64,000 nucleotides of DNA, taken from Vreelandella halophila (GTDB lineage: Bacteria > Pseudomonadota > Gammaproteobacteria > Pseudomonadales > Oleiphilaceae). Position 1 is the stretch's first letter. Every line of letters begins with the position of its first letter. This document shows, piece after piece, positions 28,858-37,398 of this stretch. The DNA lies in assembly GCF_019903425.1 (NCBI RefSeq), contig NZ_JACHUZ010000011.1, positions 334,722 through 398,721 on the forward strand, read 5' to 3'. A program made the translations under genes and the position numbers. Under the pieces are notes generated by a model that was not told the DNA's origin, ran no database searches, and saw nothing but the letters and a program-made list of their open reading frames with translations.

Positions 28858-31230
28858 ATGAAGTTCAGCGAACAGTGGTTGCGGGAATGGGTCAATCCCC
28901 GCATGAGCAGCAACGAACTGGTTGAGGCCATCACCATGGCCGGCCTTGAAGTGGACGAGGTTGAGCCGGTTTCCGGTGCCTTTGAGGGTGTCGTTGTCGG
29001 GGAAGTGACGGCGGTTGAGCCCCATCCGGAGGCGGACAAGCTGAGCCTCTGCCGGGTCTGGGATGGCCGGGAAACCCTGGATGTGGTCTGCGGGGCGCCC
29101 AACGTCCGGGTTGGCCTCAGGGCACCGCTGGCACGGCCCGGTGCCAGCCTGCCCGGAGGTATGGAAATCCGACGCACCGAGGTGCGGGGTCAGACGTCCA
29201 ACGGCATGCTCTGCGCCGAATCGGAGCTGGAGCTGTCCGAAGCCAGCGAGGGCCTGATGGAGCTGGCCTCTGAAGCGGAAGCCGGTGCGGATCTGCGGCA
29301 ATGGCTGCAGTTGGATGATCAGAGTCTCGATGTGGATCTTACGCCGAACCGCAGTGACTGCCTCTCGATTCGCGGCGTGGCACGGGATCTCGGGGCACTG
29401 ACCGAAGAGCCCTTCGAGGATCTGGTACTGGACCCGGTTCCCGCAGTGCATTCCGAGATCCCCTCCATCCGGGTGGACGCCGCCGCAGCCTGCCCGCGTT
29501 ATGTCGGGCGCATCATCCGTAACGTGAATGTTGCCGTGGAAACGCCGGTCTGGATGCAGGAACGCCTGCGGCGTTCGGGGATCCGCAGCATCGACCCGGT
29601 GGTGGACGTTACTAATTATGTGATGCTTGAGCTGGGCCAGCCCATGCACGCTTTCGACCGCGCTCATGTACAGGGTGGCATCGTCGTGCGCATGGCCTCG
29701 GAAGGGGAGAAGCTGACCCTTCTGGATGGTCAGGAACTCACCCTGGGCACGGACAACCTGGTCATCGCGGATCACAGCAAACCCGTGGCGCTGGCCGGAA
29801 TCATGGGCGGTGAAGGGTCCGGTGTCTCGGAACACACCCGGGATATCGTTCTCGAAAGCGCCTTCTTCGATCCGGTCAGGCTGGCGGGTAAGGCGCGCGC
29901 CCATGGGCTGCACACGGATTCCTCGCACCGCTTTGAGCGCGGCGTGGACTGGCGCCTGCAGCGGGCCGCCACCGAAAGGGCCACAGCGCTGCTGCTTTCC
30001 ATTGTTGGTGGTGAGCCGGGTGAAGTCATTGAGGTGGTGAGCGAGCAGCACCTGCCTGCCCAGCAGACGGTCCACCTGCGGGAAGAACGGGTCAATACGG
30101 TGCTCGGCATGACCATCGACCGCACCACAACCGAGGAAATCCTGGCCCGGCTGGGGCTGCGGGTGGTGCACCTTTACCGCGATGGCTGGGAGGTGGAAGT
30201 CCCCAGCTTCCGTTTCGATATTGCCCTGGAAGTGGATCTGATCGAGGAAATCGGGCGCATCTACGGCTATAACCGCATGCCAGTCACCGAGCCCGAGGGG
30301 CGTTTGCGTCTGAGCGCTGAGCCGGAATCCCGCCGCCCAATGGACCGGGTGCGGGATCATCTGGTCGCCCTGGGGTACCAGGAGGCCATCACCTACAGCT
30401 TCATCTCGCCGGAGCAGCAGAAACAGGTGACCCCGGAGGCGGAAGGCATTGAGCTGGCCAACCCCATATCCGCGGACATGGCGGTCATGCGTTCCAGCCT
30501 CTGGCCCGGGCTCCTGGAGACGCTGGCGTACAACCAGAAACGCCAGCAGCACCGGGTACGGCTGTTTGAGACCGGGCTGCGGTTCGAGCGCAAGGATCAG
30601 TCCATTGAACAGGAGGGCATGCTGAGCGCATTGCTCAGTGGGCCGGTGGCCAGTGAGAACTGGGTCAACGGCAACCGGGAAGTGGACTTCTATGATGCCA
30701 AGGGTGACCTGGAATCCCTGGGGGCAATGCTGGGGCAGAGCTTCAGTTTTGCCCGGGAACGCCATCCGGCGCTGCATCCGGGCCAGTCGGCGCGGGTCTA
30801 CAGCGGCGGTCAGCCGGTGGGCTGGATTGGCACCCTGCACCCCGGAATCCAGAAATCACTGGATCTGAATGGCAACGTCTGTCTTTATGAACTAAGCTTG
30901 GAAGCAGTTCTCAACGGGCATGTCCCTCATTTCAAAGCTTTTTCAAAATTCCCTGAAGTTCGCCGTGATTTGGCTATGCTTGTGGATGAGGAAACGGAAT
31001 GGGCGGCCGTTGAGAATGTGGCCCGGGAAGCAGCCGGTGAGCTTCTGACCGGGCTCAGGGTGTTCGACGTTTATCAGGGCGAACACGTGAAGGAGGGCTT
31101 CAGAAGCCTGGCGTTGAGCCTGTTCTGGCAGCACCCGGAGCGCACCCTGGGTGACGCGGAAGTCCAGGAACTGCTGGATGGCGTGACCAACGCACTGAGC
31201 ACAAGGCTGGGAGCGCAGTTGAGGAGTTAG
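28858..31230 (+). CDS. pheT: Phenylalanyl-tRNA synthetase beta subunit
   Basis: This 790-residue subunit holds the tRNA-binding and editing functions. The EMAP-like tRNA-binding domain (VVGEVTAVEPHPEADKLSLC) lies near residue 45. It is followed by the B3/4 editing domain (SIDPVVDVTNYVMLELGQPM), the B5 domain, the class II-like core and a C-terminal ferredoxin-like anticodon-binding domain (FPEVRRDLAMLVDEE). Length is typical. ihfA starts 3 bases after its stop. Confidence 0.97.
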   Translation: MKFSEQWLREWVNPRMSSNELVEAITMAGLEVDEVEPVSGAFEGVVVGEVTAVEPHPEADKLSLCRVWDGRETLDVVCGAPNVRVGLRAPLARPGASLPGGMEIRRTEVRGQTSNGMLCAESELELSEASEGLMELASEAEAGADLRQWLQLDDQSLDVDLTPNRSDCLSIRGVARDLGALTEEPFEDLVLDPVPAVHSEIPSIRVDAAAACPRYVGRIIRNVNVAVETPVWMQERLRRSGIRSIDPVVDVTNYVMLELGQPMHAFDRAHVQGGIVVRMASEGEKLTLLDGQELTLGTDNLVIADHSKPVALAGIMGGEGSGVSEHTRDIVLESAFFDPVRLAGKARAHGLHTDSSHRFERGVDWRLQRAATERATALLLSIVGGEPGEVIEVVSEQHLPAQQTVHLREERVNTVLGMTIDRTTTEEILARLGLRVVHLYRDGWEVEVPSFRFDIALEVDLIEEIGRIYGYNRMPVTEPEGRLRLSAEPESRRPMDRVRDHLVALGYQEAITYSFISPEQQKQVTPEAEGIELANPISADMAVMRSSLWPGLLETLAYNQKRQQHRVRLFETGLRFERKDQSIEQEGMLSALLSGPVASENWVNGNREVDFYDAKGDLESLGAMLGQSFSFARERHPALHPGQSARVYSGGQPVGWIGTLHPGIQKSLDLNGNVCLYELSLEAVLNGHVPHFKAFSKFPEVRRDLAMLVDEETEWAAVENVAREAAGELLTGLRVFDVYQGEHVKEGFRSLALSLFWQHPERTLGDAEVQELLDGVTNALSTRLGAQLRS

Positions 31231-31233
31231 CGA

Positions 31234-31539
31234 ATGGCAGCACTGACCAAGGCGGACATGGCGGAACGGCTCTATGAGGAGCTGGGTCTGAACAAGCGTG
31301 AAGCCAAGGAGATGGTGGAGGCGTTCTTCGGTGAGATCAGCGAGGCGCTGGGCCACAATGAGCAGGTCAAGCTCAGCGGCTTCGGCAACTTTGATCTCAG
31401 GGACAAGCGCCAGCGCCCGGGGCGTAACCCCAAGACAGGAGAAGAGATCCCGATCAGCGCGCGGCGCGTCGTGACCTTCCGGCCCGGACAGAAGCTCAAG
31501 CAGAAAGTAGAAGCGTATGCTGGAACCCAGCCACAATAA
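31234..31539 (+). CDS. ihfA: Integration host factor alpha subunit
   Basis: This 101-residue histone-like protein forms a heterodimer with IhfB and bends DNA sharply at promoters and attachment sites. [20 protein letters not shown] and the beta-arm [20 protein letters not shown] are diagnostic. The order pheT-ihfA is standard in gammaproteobacteria. Its last 23 bases overlap the MerR-type gene in another frame. Confidence 0.97.
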   Translation: MAALTKADMAERLYEELGLNKREAKEMVEAFFGEISEALGHNEQVKLSGFGNFDLRDKRQRPGRNPKTGEEIPISARRVVTFRPGQKLKQKVEAYAGTQPQ

Positions 31540-31873
31540 CGAACTGCCGGCCATTCCGGGCAAGCGCTACTTCACCATCGGTGAGGTGGCGGATCTGTGC
31601 TACGTGAAACCGCATGTGCTGCGGTACTGGGAGCAGGAGTTTCCGCAGCTCAATCCGGTCAAGCGGCGGGGCAACCGGCGCTACTACCAGCGTGCGGACG
31701 TCCTTCTCATTCGCCAGATCCGAAGTCTGCTGTACGACCAGGGCTTCACCATTGGCGGTGCCAAGCAGAAACTGAGCAGTGAAGATACCAAGGAAGAGGA
31801 TACCCAGTACAAGCAACTGATCCGCCAGATGATCACCGAGCTGGAAGACGTACTGAACGTTCTCAATACCTGA
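31517..31873 (+). CDS. MerR-family regulator behind ihfA
   Basis: This 118-residue protein has an N-terminal MerR winged helix ([40 protein letters not shown]) and a short C-terminal coiled coil. It lacks a cysteine-rich metal-binding tail, so it is not a metal sensor of the classical type. It overlaps ihfA by 23 bases. A MerR gene at this position is widely conserved in gammaproteobacteria, but its regulon is unknown to me. A tRNA-Pro gene follows further on, as commonly seen. Confidence 0.9.
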   Translation: MLEPSHNNELPAIPGKRYFTIGEVADLCYVKPHVLRYWEQEFPQLNPVKRRGNRRYYQRADVLLIRQIRSLLYDQGFTIGGAKQKLSSEDTKEEDTQYKQLIRQMITELEDVLNVLNT

Positions 31874-31911
31874 ACCACTTTTCTGACTTGAATCAGCCCT
31901 CCGTTGCCTCT

Positions 31912-31935
31912 ATTATGATTCATAATAAATGAATC
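31912..31935. promoter_or_regulatory. Two overlapping A/T-rich inverted repeats (operator candidate)
   Basis: ATTATGA-T-TCATAAT (31912-31926) and GATTCAT-AATAA-ATGAATC (31917-31935) are both perfect inverted repeats, and they overlap. They stand out as an A/T-rich patch in GC-rich surroundings, 17 bases before the small membrane protein start. This looks like a binding site for a dimeric regulator. The core ATGATTCAT also occurs in the palindrome before paaY. Confidence 0.5.
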
Positions 31936-31951
31936 TTATAGTGGCTTATCC

Positions 31952-32167
31952 ATGGAACGTCTTCTTCTCATCGCCAACAGCGCTCTGGCATTCTTTCTTT
32001 TAGCCATTGGTGTCTGTGTTCTCGTTGCCTATCCTTTCGCTGACCACGTCAGCATGGTGGGCCAGATCGCCGCCCACGTATCCATGCTCATCTTCGCGCT
32101 GGGTGTGAAGGTCTCCTATATCGCGCGGCTTGTGGCACTGAAGGAATTGGGCAGAGCCCTGAACTGA
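31952..32167 (+). CDS. Small two-helix membrane protein
   Basis: This 71-residue protein has two predicted membrane helices: residues 4 to 27 (LLLIANSALAFFLLAIGVCVLVAY) and about 38 to 55 (VGQIAAHVSMLIFALGVKVS), with a basic C-terminus. No family name can be assigned with confidence. It stands alone between the MerR-type gene and tRNA-Pro and has its own operator-like upstream region. A role in membrane stress is possible but unsupported. Confidence 0.6.
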   Translation: MERLLLIANSALAFFLLAIGVCVLVAYPFADHVSMVGQIAAHVSMLIFALGVKVSYIARLVALKELGRALN

Positions 32168-32231
32168 CCCCTTTCATTTAACTGCGCCATCCGTTATTAT
32201 TTGCGCCGCTGTTCAAGCAGCACCCTTCGGT

Positions 32232-32308
32232 CGGGGCGTGGCGCAGCTTGGTAGCGCGCTGCTCTGGGGGAGCAGAGGCCGCAGGTTCAAATCCTGCCGC
32301 CCCGACCA
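32232..32308 (+). tRNA. tRNA-Pro (anticodon GGG)
   Basis: The 77-base cloverleaf is complete: acceptor CGGGGCG/CGCCCCG, D arm GCGC...GCGC, anticodon stem CTGCT/AGCAG with loop CTGGGGG (anticodon GGG), T arm GCAGG-TTCAAAT-CCTGC, and an encoded CCA end. GGG reads CCC and CCU codons. The accessory block begins directly after it. I did not find a second copy of its 3' end in the window. Confidence 0.96.
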
Positions 32309-32559
32309 ATTCCTTTCGAGTTATTTCAGTGTTTTAACGCTGCCTCCTGTAGATTCCAGAACATTTTCAGCACACTCAGGCCCTACGGCCTTGGTAATCT
32401 CGCGCTGATCTCCAGGGCCCCTTGTTCCGGCGTACGCGCGCGTTCATCGACTTTATGTAGGAATGGAATCCCGAGGAATGGTAGGTGCAGTGGTGCCTTC
32501 GGCCCGAAGGGAGTTCATTGCCATGAGACCAATGGTTCATCAGCACTGACTCAGCGGCC
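32309..32559. other. Non-coding stretch at start of accessory block
   Basis: These 251 bases hold no convincing gene. One short hairpin (CCTTCGG-C-CCGAAGG, 32496-32510) is present without a T run. No integrase or attachment repeat is visible. Confidence 0.5.
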
Positions 32560-33285
32560 TTACCAGGTCAGCGTCTGGCCCTCAAAATCCAGGAAACGCT
32601 GCTCAACCTGTCCCAATGCGTCTTCCATTACGTTCACCATCCCAGTCGCACTCTGCTCGATCGTAATCGGCGCCTCGCCCCCACCCATGTCGGTTTGTAC
32701 CCAACCCGGATGTAAATTGAGCACACCGACGCCGGCAGGGATTGCCTCATTGATGGCAAAGCCGCGTGAGAGGCTGTTGAGCGCCGCCTTACTGGCCCGA
32801 TAGAGCTCACGATCCCCCAGATTGTTGAGTGAAACGCTGCCCATCCTTGAACTCACAAAGCTGATCACCCCATTGGGTGCCATGGCCGGCAGTAGGGCGC
32901 GGGCCAGCCGTAGCGGTGCCATGGCATTGAGGTCAAACAGCTCACCGGTCTCTTCCCGGTTGGCCTGTTCGGCGCGCTGATGATCGGGCCCCATGATGCC
33001 GGCCGAGATCACCAGAAGATTCAGCGCCCTTGAGCTGAGCGATCCGGCGAGTTCACCAGGTCGGGACGACTGACTGAGATCGAGATCGACGATCTTAAGC
33101 GCCGCGTCATGTTTCTTCTGCAGTTCTGAAAGCGCCTGCGGCGTGCGGGCTGTGTCGCGCACCGTGGCGGTCACCTGCCAACCATGCGTGAGCAGCACGC
33201 GCACAAGGCCCAAGCCTATTCCGCGGGAGGCGCCGACCACCAAGGCCTGGGGCATGGCGTGTTCCACGGATGCACTACCGGTCAT
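32560..33285 (-). CDS. Short-chain dehydrogenase/reductase
   Basis: This 241-residue NAD(P)-dependent oxidoreductase has the Rossmann glycine motif GASRGIGLG, an N-A-G equivalent (ISAGIMG), a catalytic Ser (FVSSRMGS) and YxxxK (YRASK). It resembles the C-factor/sniffer-like group of SDRs. AAGGAAG sits 5 bases before ATG 33285. Substrate is unknown. It lies in the same orientation as a SnoaL-like gene 40 bases upstream and probably shares its transcript. Confidence 0.88.
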   Translation of the reverse strand: MTGSASVEHAMPQALVVGASRGIGLGLVRVLLTHGWQVTATVRDTARTPQALSELQKKHDAALKIVDLDLSQSSRPGELAGSLSSRALNLLVISAGIMGPDHQRAEQANREETGELFDLNAMAPLRLARALLPAMAPNGVISFVSSRMGSVSLNNLGDRELYRASKAALNSLSRGFAINEAIPAGVGVLNLHPGWVQTDMGGGEAPITIEQSATGMVNVMEDALGQVEQRFLDFEGQTLTW

Positions 33286-33325
33286 GTCATCTTCCTTATA
33301 CTATCTGGTGTAACGGCTGTCTGTT

Positions 33326-33793
33326 CTAAAACATGGTGTTATCGTTGGCGGCGTCTTCCGGCACTGGCTGTATCACGTCCCAGTGCTCGACGATCATGCC
33401 GTCTTCGACGCGGAAGATATCCACCACGGCCTCGCCGCGGTCCTCCTCACCATTGGTCGAGTGGACGTGAAGCCAGACCAGGTCACCATCTGCAGCGCTG
33501 CGCACGATCTCGCTCTGGTAGTCCGGGTTTTTCTGAAAGTAGCCCGCGAAGTAATCCACAAAGGGCGCCTTGCCATCAGGCACTTCCGGGTTGTGCTGAA
33601 TGTAGTCCTGCGCCAGCACGCTTGAGCTCTGCTCGGTCTCGTGTTCGTTGAAAAACTGGTTGTAGAAATTCACCACCAGCGTGCGATTGGCCTCTTCCTG
33701 TTGAACGTCCCGTTCCGGCTGCGCTAAGGATAAGGTGGGTACGGTAAGCATCAGGGCAGTAGACACAACAGCAAGGGTTTTAGCGATCGACAT
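33326..33793 (-). CDS. Exported SnoaL/NTF2-like protein
   Basis: This 155-residue protein has a signal peptide (VVSTALMLTVPTLSLAQPER) and a SnoaL-like cone-shaped domain: LVVNFYNQFFNEHE, YIQHNPEVPDGKAPFVDYF, VVDIFRVEDGMIVEHWDVIQ. Such proteins act as small cyclases, isomerases or ligand binders. Here it is predicted to be periplasmic. AAAGGA lies about 10 bases upstream. It sits between an SDR and a decayed oxidoreductase gene in an oxidoreductase-rich accessory block. No substrate can be given. Confidence 0.8.
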   Translation of the reverse strand: MSIAKTLAVVSTALMLTVPTLSLAQPERDVQQEEANRTLVVNFYNQFFNEHETEQSSSVLAQDYIQHNPEVPDGKAPFVDYFAGYFQKNPDYQSEIVRSAADGDLVWLHVHSTNGEEDRGEAVVDIFRVEDGMIVEHWDVIQPVPEDAANDNTMF

Positions 33794-33818
33794 GAACTTT
33801 TTCCTTTCGTGAGATTAA

Positions 33819-33952
33819 TCAGTAGTCAACCGTGAAGCGCTGACGTACATGAGTGGAATTTTTCAACTCATCTACCAGTGCGTGGCGTAGTCTTCAAAAG
33901 AGATACGGGAGTCTGCATCACCCGACGCCCCGATCAGCGCAACATTTGCCAT
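33819..33952 (-). pseudogene. Remnant of an NmrA-like NAD(P)-binding oxidoreductase
   Basis: ATG 33952 opens MANVALIGASGDADSRISFE, which begins like an NAD(P)-binding GxxGxxG protein. It then jumps straight to a typical family C-terminus (ISFEDYA...), with a frameshift after DYATH. In the next frame LVDELKNSTHVRQRFTVDY continues to a stop at 33819. Only about 45 of the usual 210 or so residues remain, so most of the gene was lost by an internal deletion. Genes of this type are often divergent from HxlR-type regulators, and an HxlR gene lies just to the right. Confidence 0.7.
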
Positions 33953-34106
33953 CAGACACTCCTATAAGTTCAGTTTTGGTACTTGGTCTAATATGCAGAC
34001 CTTCAGGTAAACTTAAAGGAGATGCCGTGACGGCACAAGAAGTCACCTTTACCTTACCGGGTCACAACAATGTGACCATGCGTGTCCATTCATTCCTGGA
34101 GAAACA

Positions 34107-34487
34107 ATGACAACATTCCCTGGTGACGAAGAGATGTTCGAACAGCCTTGCCCGATTCGCGACGTACTCGACCGGATTGGTGACCAGTGGAGTCTGCTGA
34201 TTCTCGAGGCGCTGGAACCTGGTCCCCAGCGCTTTAATGCTCTGATGCGTGAGATTGGCGATATCTCGAAGCAAATGCTTTCCCGCACGCTCAAGCAGCT
34301 GGAGCAGGATGGATTCATAACCCGTACGCTCTATCCAGAGGTCCCTCCACGGGTGGAATACGCCTTAACCCCATTGGGGCGCTCCTTTCTTGAACCGATG
34401 CAACAGCTCGTGGCCTGGGCGGACACCCATCACCACATGATTGTGGCTGCTCGCGCTCGGTATCAGGCGATACAGGAGCAAACCTGA
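34107..34487 (+). CDS. HxlR-family transcriptional regulator
   Basis: This 126-residue winged-helix regulator has a single N-terminal cysteine in CPIRDVLDRIGDQWSLLILE, then RFNALMREIGDISKQMLSRT, LKQLEQDGFITR and VEYALTPLGRSF. HxlR proteins often sense electrophiles, quinones or oxidants through that cysteine. GGAG precedes the ATG. Its likely original target, a divergent NAD(P)-binding oxidoreductase, survives only as a remnant. It may still control the SDR/SnoaL genes to its left. Confidence 0.92.
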   Translation: MTTFPGDEEMFEQPCPIRDVLDRIGDQWSLLILEALEPGPQRFNALMREIGDISKQMLSRTLKQLEQDGFITRTLYPEVPPRVEYALTPLGRSFLEPMQQLVAWADTHHHMIVAARARYQAIQEQT

Positions 34488-34496
34488 AGTGTCCTT

Positions 34497-35420
34497 CTAC
34501 ACTGCATTGAGCTCTTTACGGATGAACTCTCGAAAGACACGCACGCGTGCCGGTGCATTCTGGCCACTCAGGCTGATTGCATAGAGTTTTCCTTCCGATA
34601 GTCTCCAATCCGCCAGTACCGGTACCAGAGCTCCGGAGGTAATGTGTGTGTCGGCCACCAAGTCGGGAATAGGGCCAATCCCAGCACCTGCCATTGCCAA
34701 GCGCAATACACTGGCGTAGTCACTGGTACGAATGCTTGGCCGGATCACCACTTCCTGTGTGCGACCTCTGCGATCAGTCAGTAACAGCTGCGCGGCTCCC
34801 GTGAATTCATGCGAGATGACAAGATGATGATCGGCAAGCGCAGCAGGGGTTTCCGGTGACAGTCCGTTCGCCTCAAGGTAGAGCGGGGAGGCGTAAAGCC
34901 CCACACGAAGCTGGGCCACCGATGAAGCGCGATAGACCATGTCCGGCAGGTTACCGTCTTGGGCTCTTAAGGCTAGGTCGATACGATTGGCTGCGAGATC
35001 GAGCGGGTTGTCCGTTATCAGAAGTTCAACGGTAATCTGTGGATAAAGTGTCCGGAATTTCGCGACGATCGATGGCATCAACTCCATTCCGATGTCCACC
35101 GGGGCGGTTACATGCAAATGGCCCCGTGGCACATCTTGAGATTCCTGTGCACCTTCTGCGGCATCGTCCAGCCACGCCAGTGCTTCTCTCGCCTTACTAT
35201 AAAAGGCTGTACCTTCTTCGGTTGGCGAGACTGCCCGCGGGGCTCGTGCCAACAAGGTCACGCCAAGCCGATGTTCCAGCCGTGACAGCCGACGACTGAT
35301 ACCTCCCTTGGTCTCGCCCAGTTGTCTTGCTGCGGCCGAGACCGTTCCGAACTCGGCAACCGCGCAAAACGCGCGAATGTCTTCCAGTGCCCCGCCGATA
35401 GTTTCTATTCCGTCAACCAT
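34497..35420 (-). CDS. LysR-family regulator divergent to hydroquinone reductase operon
   Basis: This 307-residue protein has the LysR HTH (LEDIRAFCAVAEFGTVSAAA, RQLGETKGGISRRLSRLEHR) and an effector domain (GHLHVTAPVDIGMELMPSIV). Four in-frame starts exist; AGGA is spaced best for ATG 35420. It is divergent from the glutathionyl-hydroquinone reductase gene with about 120 bases between them, and likely controls that operon. The effector is unknown. Confidence 0.9.
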   Translation of the reverse strand: MVDGIETIGGALEDIRAFCAVAEFGTVSAAARQLGETKGGISRRLSRLEHRLGVTLLARAPRAVSPTEEGTAFYSKAREALAWLDDAAEGAQESQDVPRGHLHVTAPVDIGMELMPSIVAKFRTLYPQITVELLITDNPLDLAANRIDLALRAQDGNLPDMVYRASSVAQLRVGLYASPLYLEANGLSPETPAALADHHLVISHEFTGAAQLLLTDRRGRTQEVVIRPSIRTSDYASVLRLAMAGAGIGPIPDLVADTHITSGALVPVLADWRLSEGKLYAISLSGQNAPARVRVFREFIRKELNAV

Positions 35421-35543
35421 GGGTTTCATTCCTGCTGTCTTACGCATATATAGCAACTAATTCACACTATTCGCATCATCTAGTCAAAGTGCTTGGGTGA
35501 TCGTCGGTGCGTCCGACCGCCATCTAGTTTTTGGGAGAGTGTT

Positions 35544-36557
35544 ATGCCAGGTCTTATCAACGGACAATGGGTTAAGGGCGAGATTGCCAGCAACGAGATC
35601 AGAGGCGGTACCTTTGAGCGAGAACCTACCCGGTTTCGGCGTTGGATAGTGCCTCACGGTGAATCAGGGGCGAAGAGCGATGCCGCATCGCCCGCCGAGC
35701 CGGGGCGATATCAACTGTTCGTTGCTTATTGTTGCCCATGGGCTTCCCGCACGTTGATCTTTCGCAAGCTCAAGGGATTGGAAAACCTGATTCCACTCTC
35801 CGTTGCTGAGGCGGCGATGGGGGAGGAGGGCTGGTACTACGCAGAATCGCAGGATGCCGGATCGCATCTGAGCGAGGTTCGACACCACCATCAGCTTTAC
35901 ACCATGACGGAACCCCGTTACACCGGCAAGGTATCGGTCCCGGTGCTGTGGGACCGGGCTCAGGGGCGGATCGTCAATAACGAGTCGGCGGATATCATCC
36001 GGATATTCAATAGCGCATTCGACCATCTCACCGGGAATAACCTCGACTTCTACCCCGAACCGCTGCGCGCGACGATCGATGCCTGGAACGAGTTCGTCTA
36101 CGAGAAGCTCAACAATGGCGTCTATCGAGCCGGTTTTGCCAAGAATCAGGCATCCTATGATGGTGCTGTTACCGAGGTGTTCCAAGCACTTGATCGCCTC
36201 GAAGACCACTTGGCCACGCATCGCTACCTGGCAGGCACCTTCCTGACCGAAGCCGACTGGCGTCTCTTCGTCACGTTGGTGCGTTTCGATACGGCTTACC
36301 ATGGCGCCTTCAAATGCAATATCCGCCGCCTGGAAGACTATCCGCATCTGTCGAGCTATCTGCGTGAGCTCTATCAGTGGCCGGGTGTACGCGAGACGGT
36401 CAATCTTGAGCATATCAAGATCGGTTACTACACCAATGCCGCTCTCAACCCGACGCTTATCGTGCCGCAGGGTCCTGAGCTGGAGCTTGAGCGAGCGCAT
36501 GAGCGGGATCATTTACCTGGAGAAGGCGTATGGATACGCACGGAAGCGGCTGTATGA
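35544..36557 (+). CDS. Glutathionyl-hydroquinone reductase (YqjG/ECM4 type)
   Basis: This 337-residue glutathione transferase-like enzyme reduces glutathionyl-hydroquinones, protecting against quinone electrophiles. The catalytic Cys lies in YCCPWASRTL, and FEREPTRFRRWIV at the N-terminus, VPVLWDR and NNESADIIRIFN are family marks. The C-terminal helical domain includes YLAGTFLTEADWRLFVTLVR. The start is ATG 35544. The last codons overlap the aldo-keto reductase start (ATGA), so the two are co-translated. Confidence 0.92.
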   Translation: MPGLINGQWVKGEIASNEIRGGTFEREPTRFRRWIVPHGESGAKSDAASPAEPGRYQLFVAYCCPWASRTLIFRKLKGLENLIPLSVAEAAMGEEGWYYAESQDAGSHLSEVRHHHQLYTMTEPRYTGKVSVPVLWDRAQGRIVNNESADIIRIFNSAFDHLTGNNLDFYPEPLRATIDAWNEFVYEKLNNGVYRAGFAKNQASYDGAVTEVFQALDRLEDHLATHRYLAGTFLTEADWRLFVTLVRFDTAYHGAFKCNIRRLEDYPHLSSYLRELYQWPGVRETVNLEHIKIGYYTNAALNPTLIVPQGPELELERAHERDHLPGEGVWIRTEAAV

Positions 36558-37360
36558 GTCGCTCACTTCCCCCGATTGGCTTCGGTCTTGACGAGTTAGA
36601 CGACCAGCAGGTCGCCCGGTTGATTCCCGCCGCCTGGCAGGCGGGTTTTCGTGCCTTCGACACGGCCCAGCTTTACGGCAACGAGGCCGCGCTCGGCCGT
36701 GCCCTGCGCGACATTGGCATGGATCGCGATGCGGTGTTCGTCGCTACCAAGGTGATGAATAGTCATTTCTCGGAAGCGCGTTTCCTGCCTTCGGTTCAGG
36801 AAAGCCTCGAAAGGCTTGAGCTGGATAGAGTCGATCTGCTGCTCGTGCACTGGCCCGGCCACAGCATGCCGATCGAGCGCCAGATCGAGCTATTGAATGA
36901 AGTCCACGCACGCGGTTGGACGCGCCATATCGGCGTCAGCAACTATAACGCCACCCAGCTTGCCCGCGCGGTCGAGATAAGCGAGGCGCCGATTGCCACG
37001 AACCAGGTCGAGATCCACCCCTATCTCGACCAGTCGACGTTGCGAAAGCATGCACATGAACTTGGTGTGCCACTGACCGGGTTCTTCGTCATGGCGATGG
37101 GCGCGGCGCCGCGTGAGCCGGTGCTGGCCCGTATTGGTGCGGCGCATGGCAAAAATGCGGCACAAGTGGTTCTGAGGTGGGCGCATCAAAAGGGCGACGT
37201 GCCCTTGACCCGCACCACCAAGCTGACGCGCATTGAGGAAAATATCGCCATTTTCGATTTTGCCCTGTCGTCCGACGAGATGGCCATGATCGATGATCTC
37301 GTGCGTACGGATGGCCGCATCCTCAGTCCGGACAATCTTGCCCCGACGTGGGACCAGTAA
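36554..37360 (+). CDS. Aldo-keto reductase
   Basis: This 268-residue NADPH-dependent reductase has the AKR catalytic tetrad: Asp and Tyr in FDTAQLYGNE, Lys in VATKV and His in LLVHWPG. GVSNYNATQL, TNQVEIHPYL and a C-terminal cofactor loop (LTRTTKLTRIEEN) also fit. The IPKST-type motif is altered to TRTTK. ATG 36554 overlaps the previous stop. Within this operon it may reduce reactive aldehydes or ketones formed together with quinones; that is inference. Confidence 0.9.
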   Translation: MSRSLPPIGFGLDELDDQQVARLIPAAWQAGFRAFDTAQLYGNEAALGRALRDIGMDRDAVFVATKVMNSHFSEARFLPSVQESLERLELDRVDLLLVHWPGHSMPIERQIELLNEVHARGWTRHIGVSNYNATQLARAVEISEAPIATNQVEIHPYLDQSTLRKHAHELGVPLTGFFVMAMGAAPREPVLARIGAAHGKNAAQVVLRWAHQKGDVPLTRTTKLTRIEENIAIFDFALSSDEMAMIDDLVRTDGRILSPDNLAPTWDQ

Positions 37361-37398
37361 TAACAGCCTCATGTGAAGACCAAACAGGGAGACAATTC

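Noticed and set aside
33853-34110. Plus-strand 85 aa frame before HxlR
   Set aside because: It covers the minus-strand oxidoreductase remnant and the HxlR promoter region, and has no ribosome site or domain.
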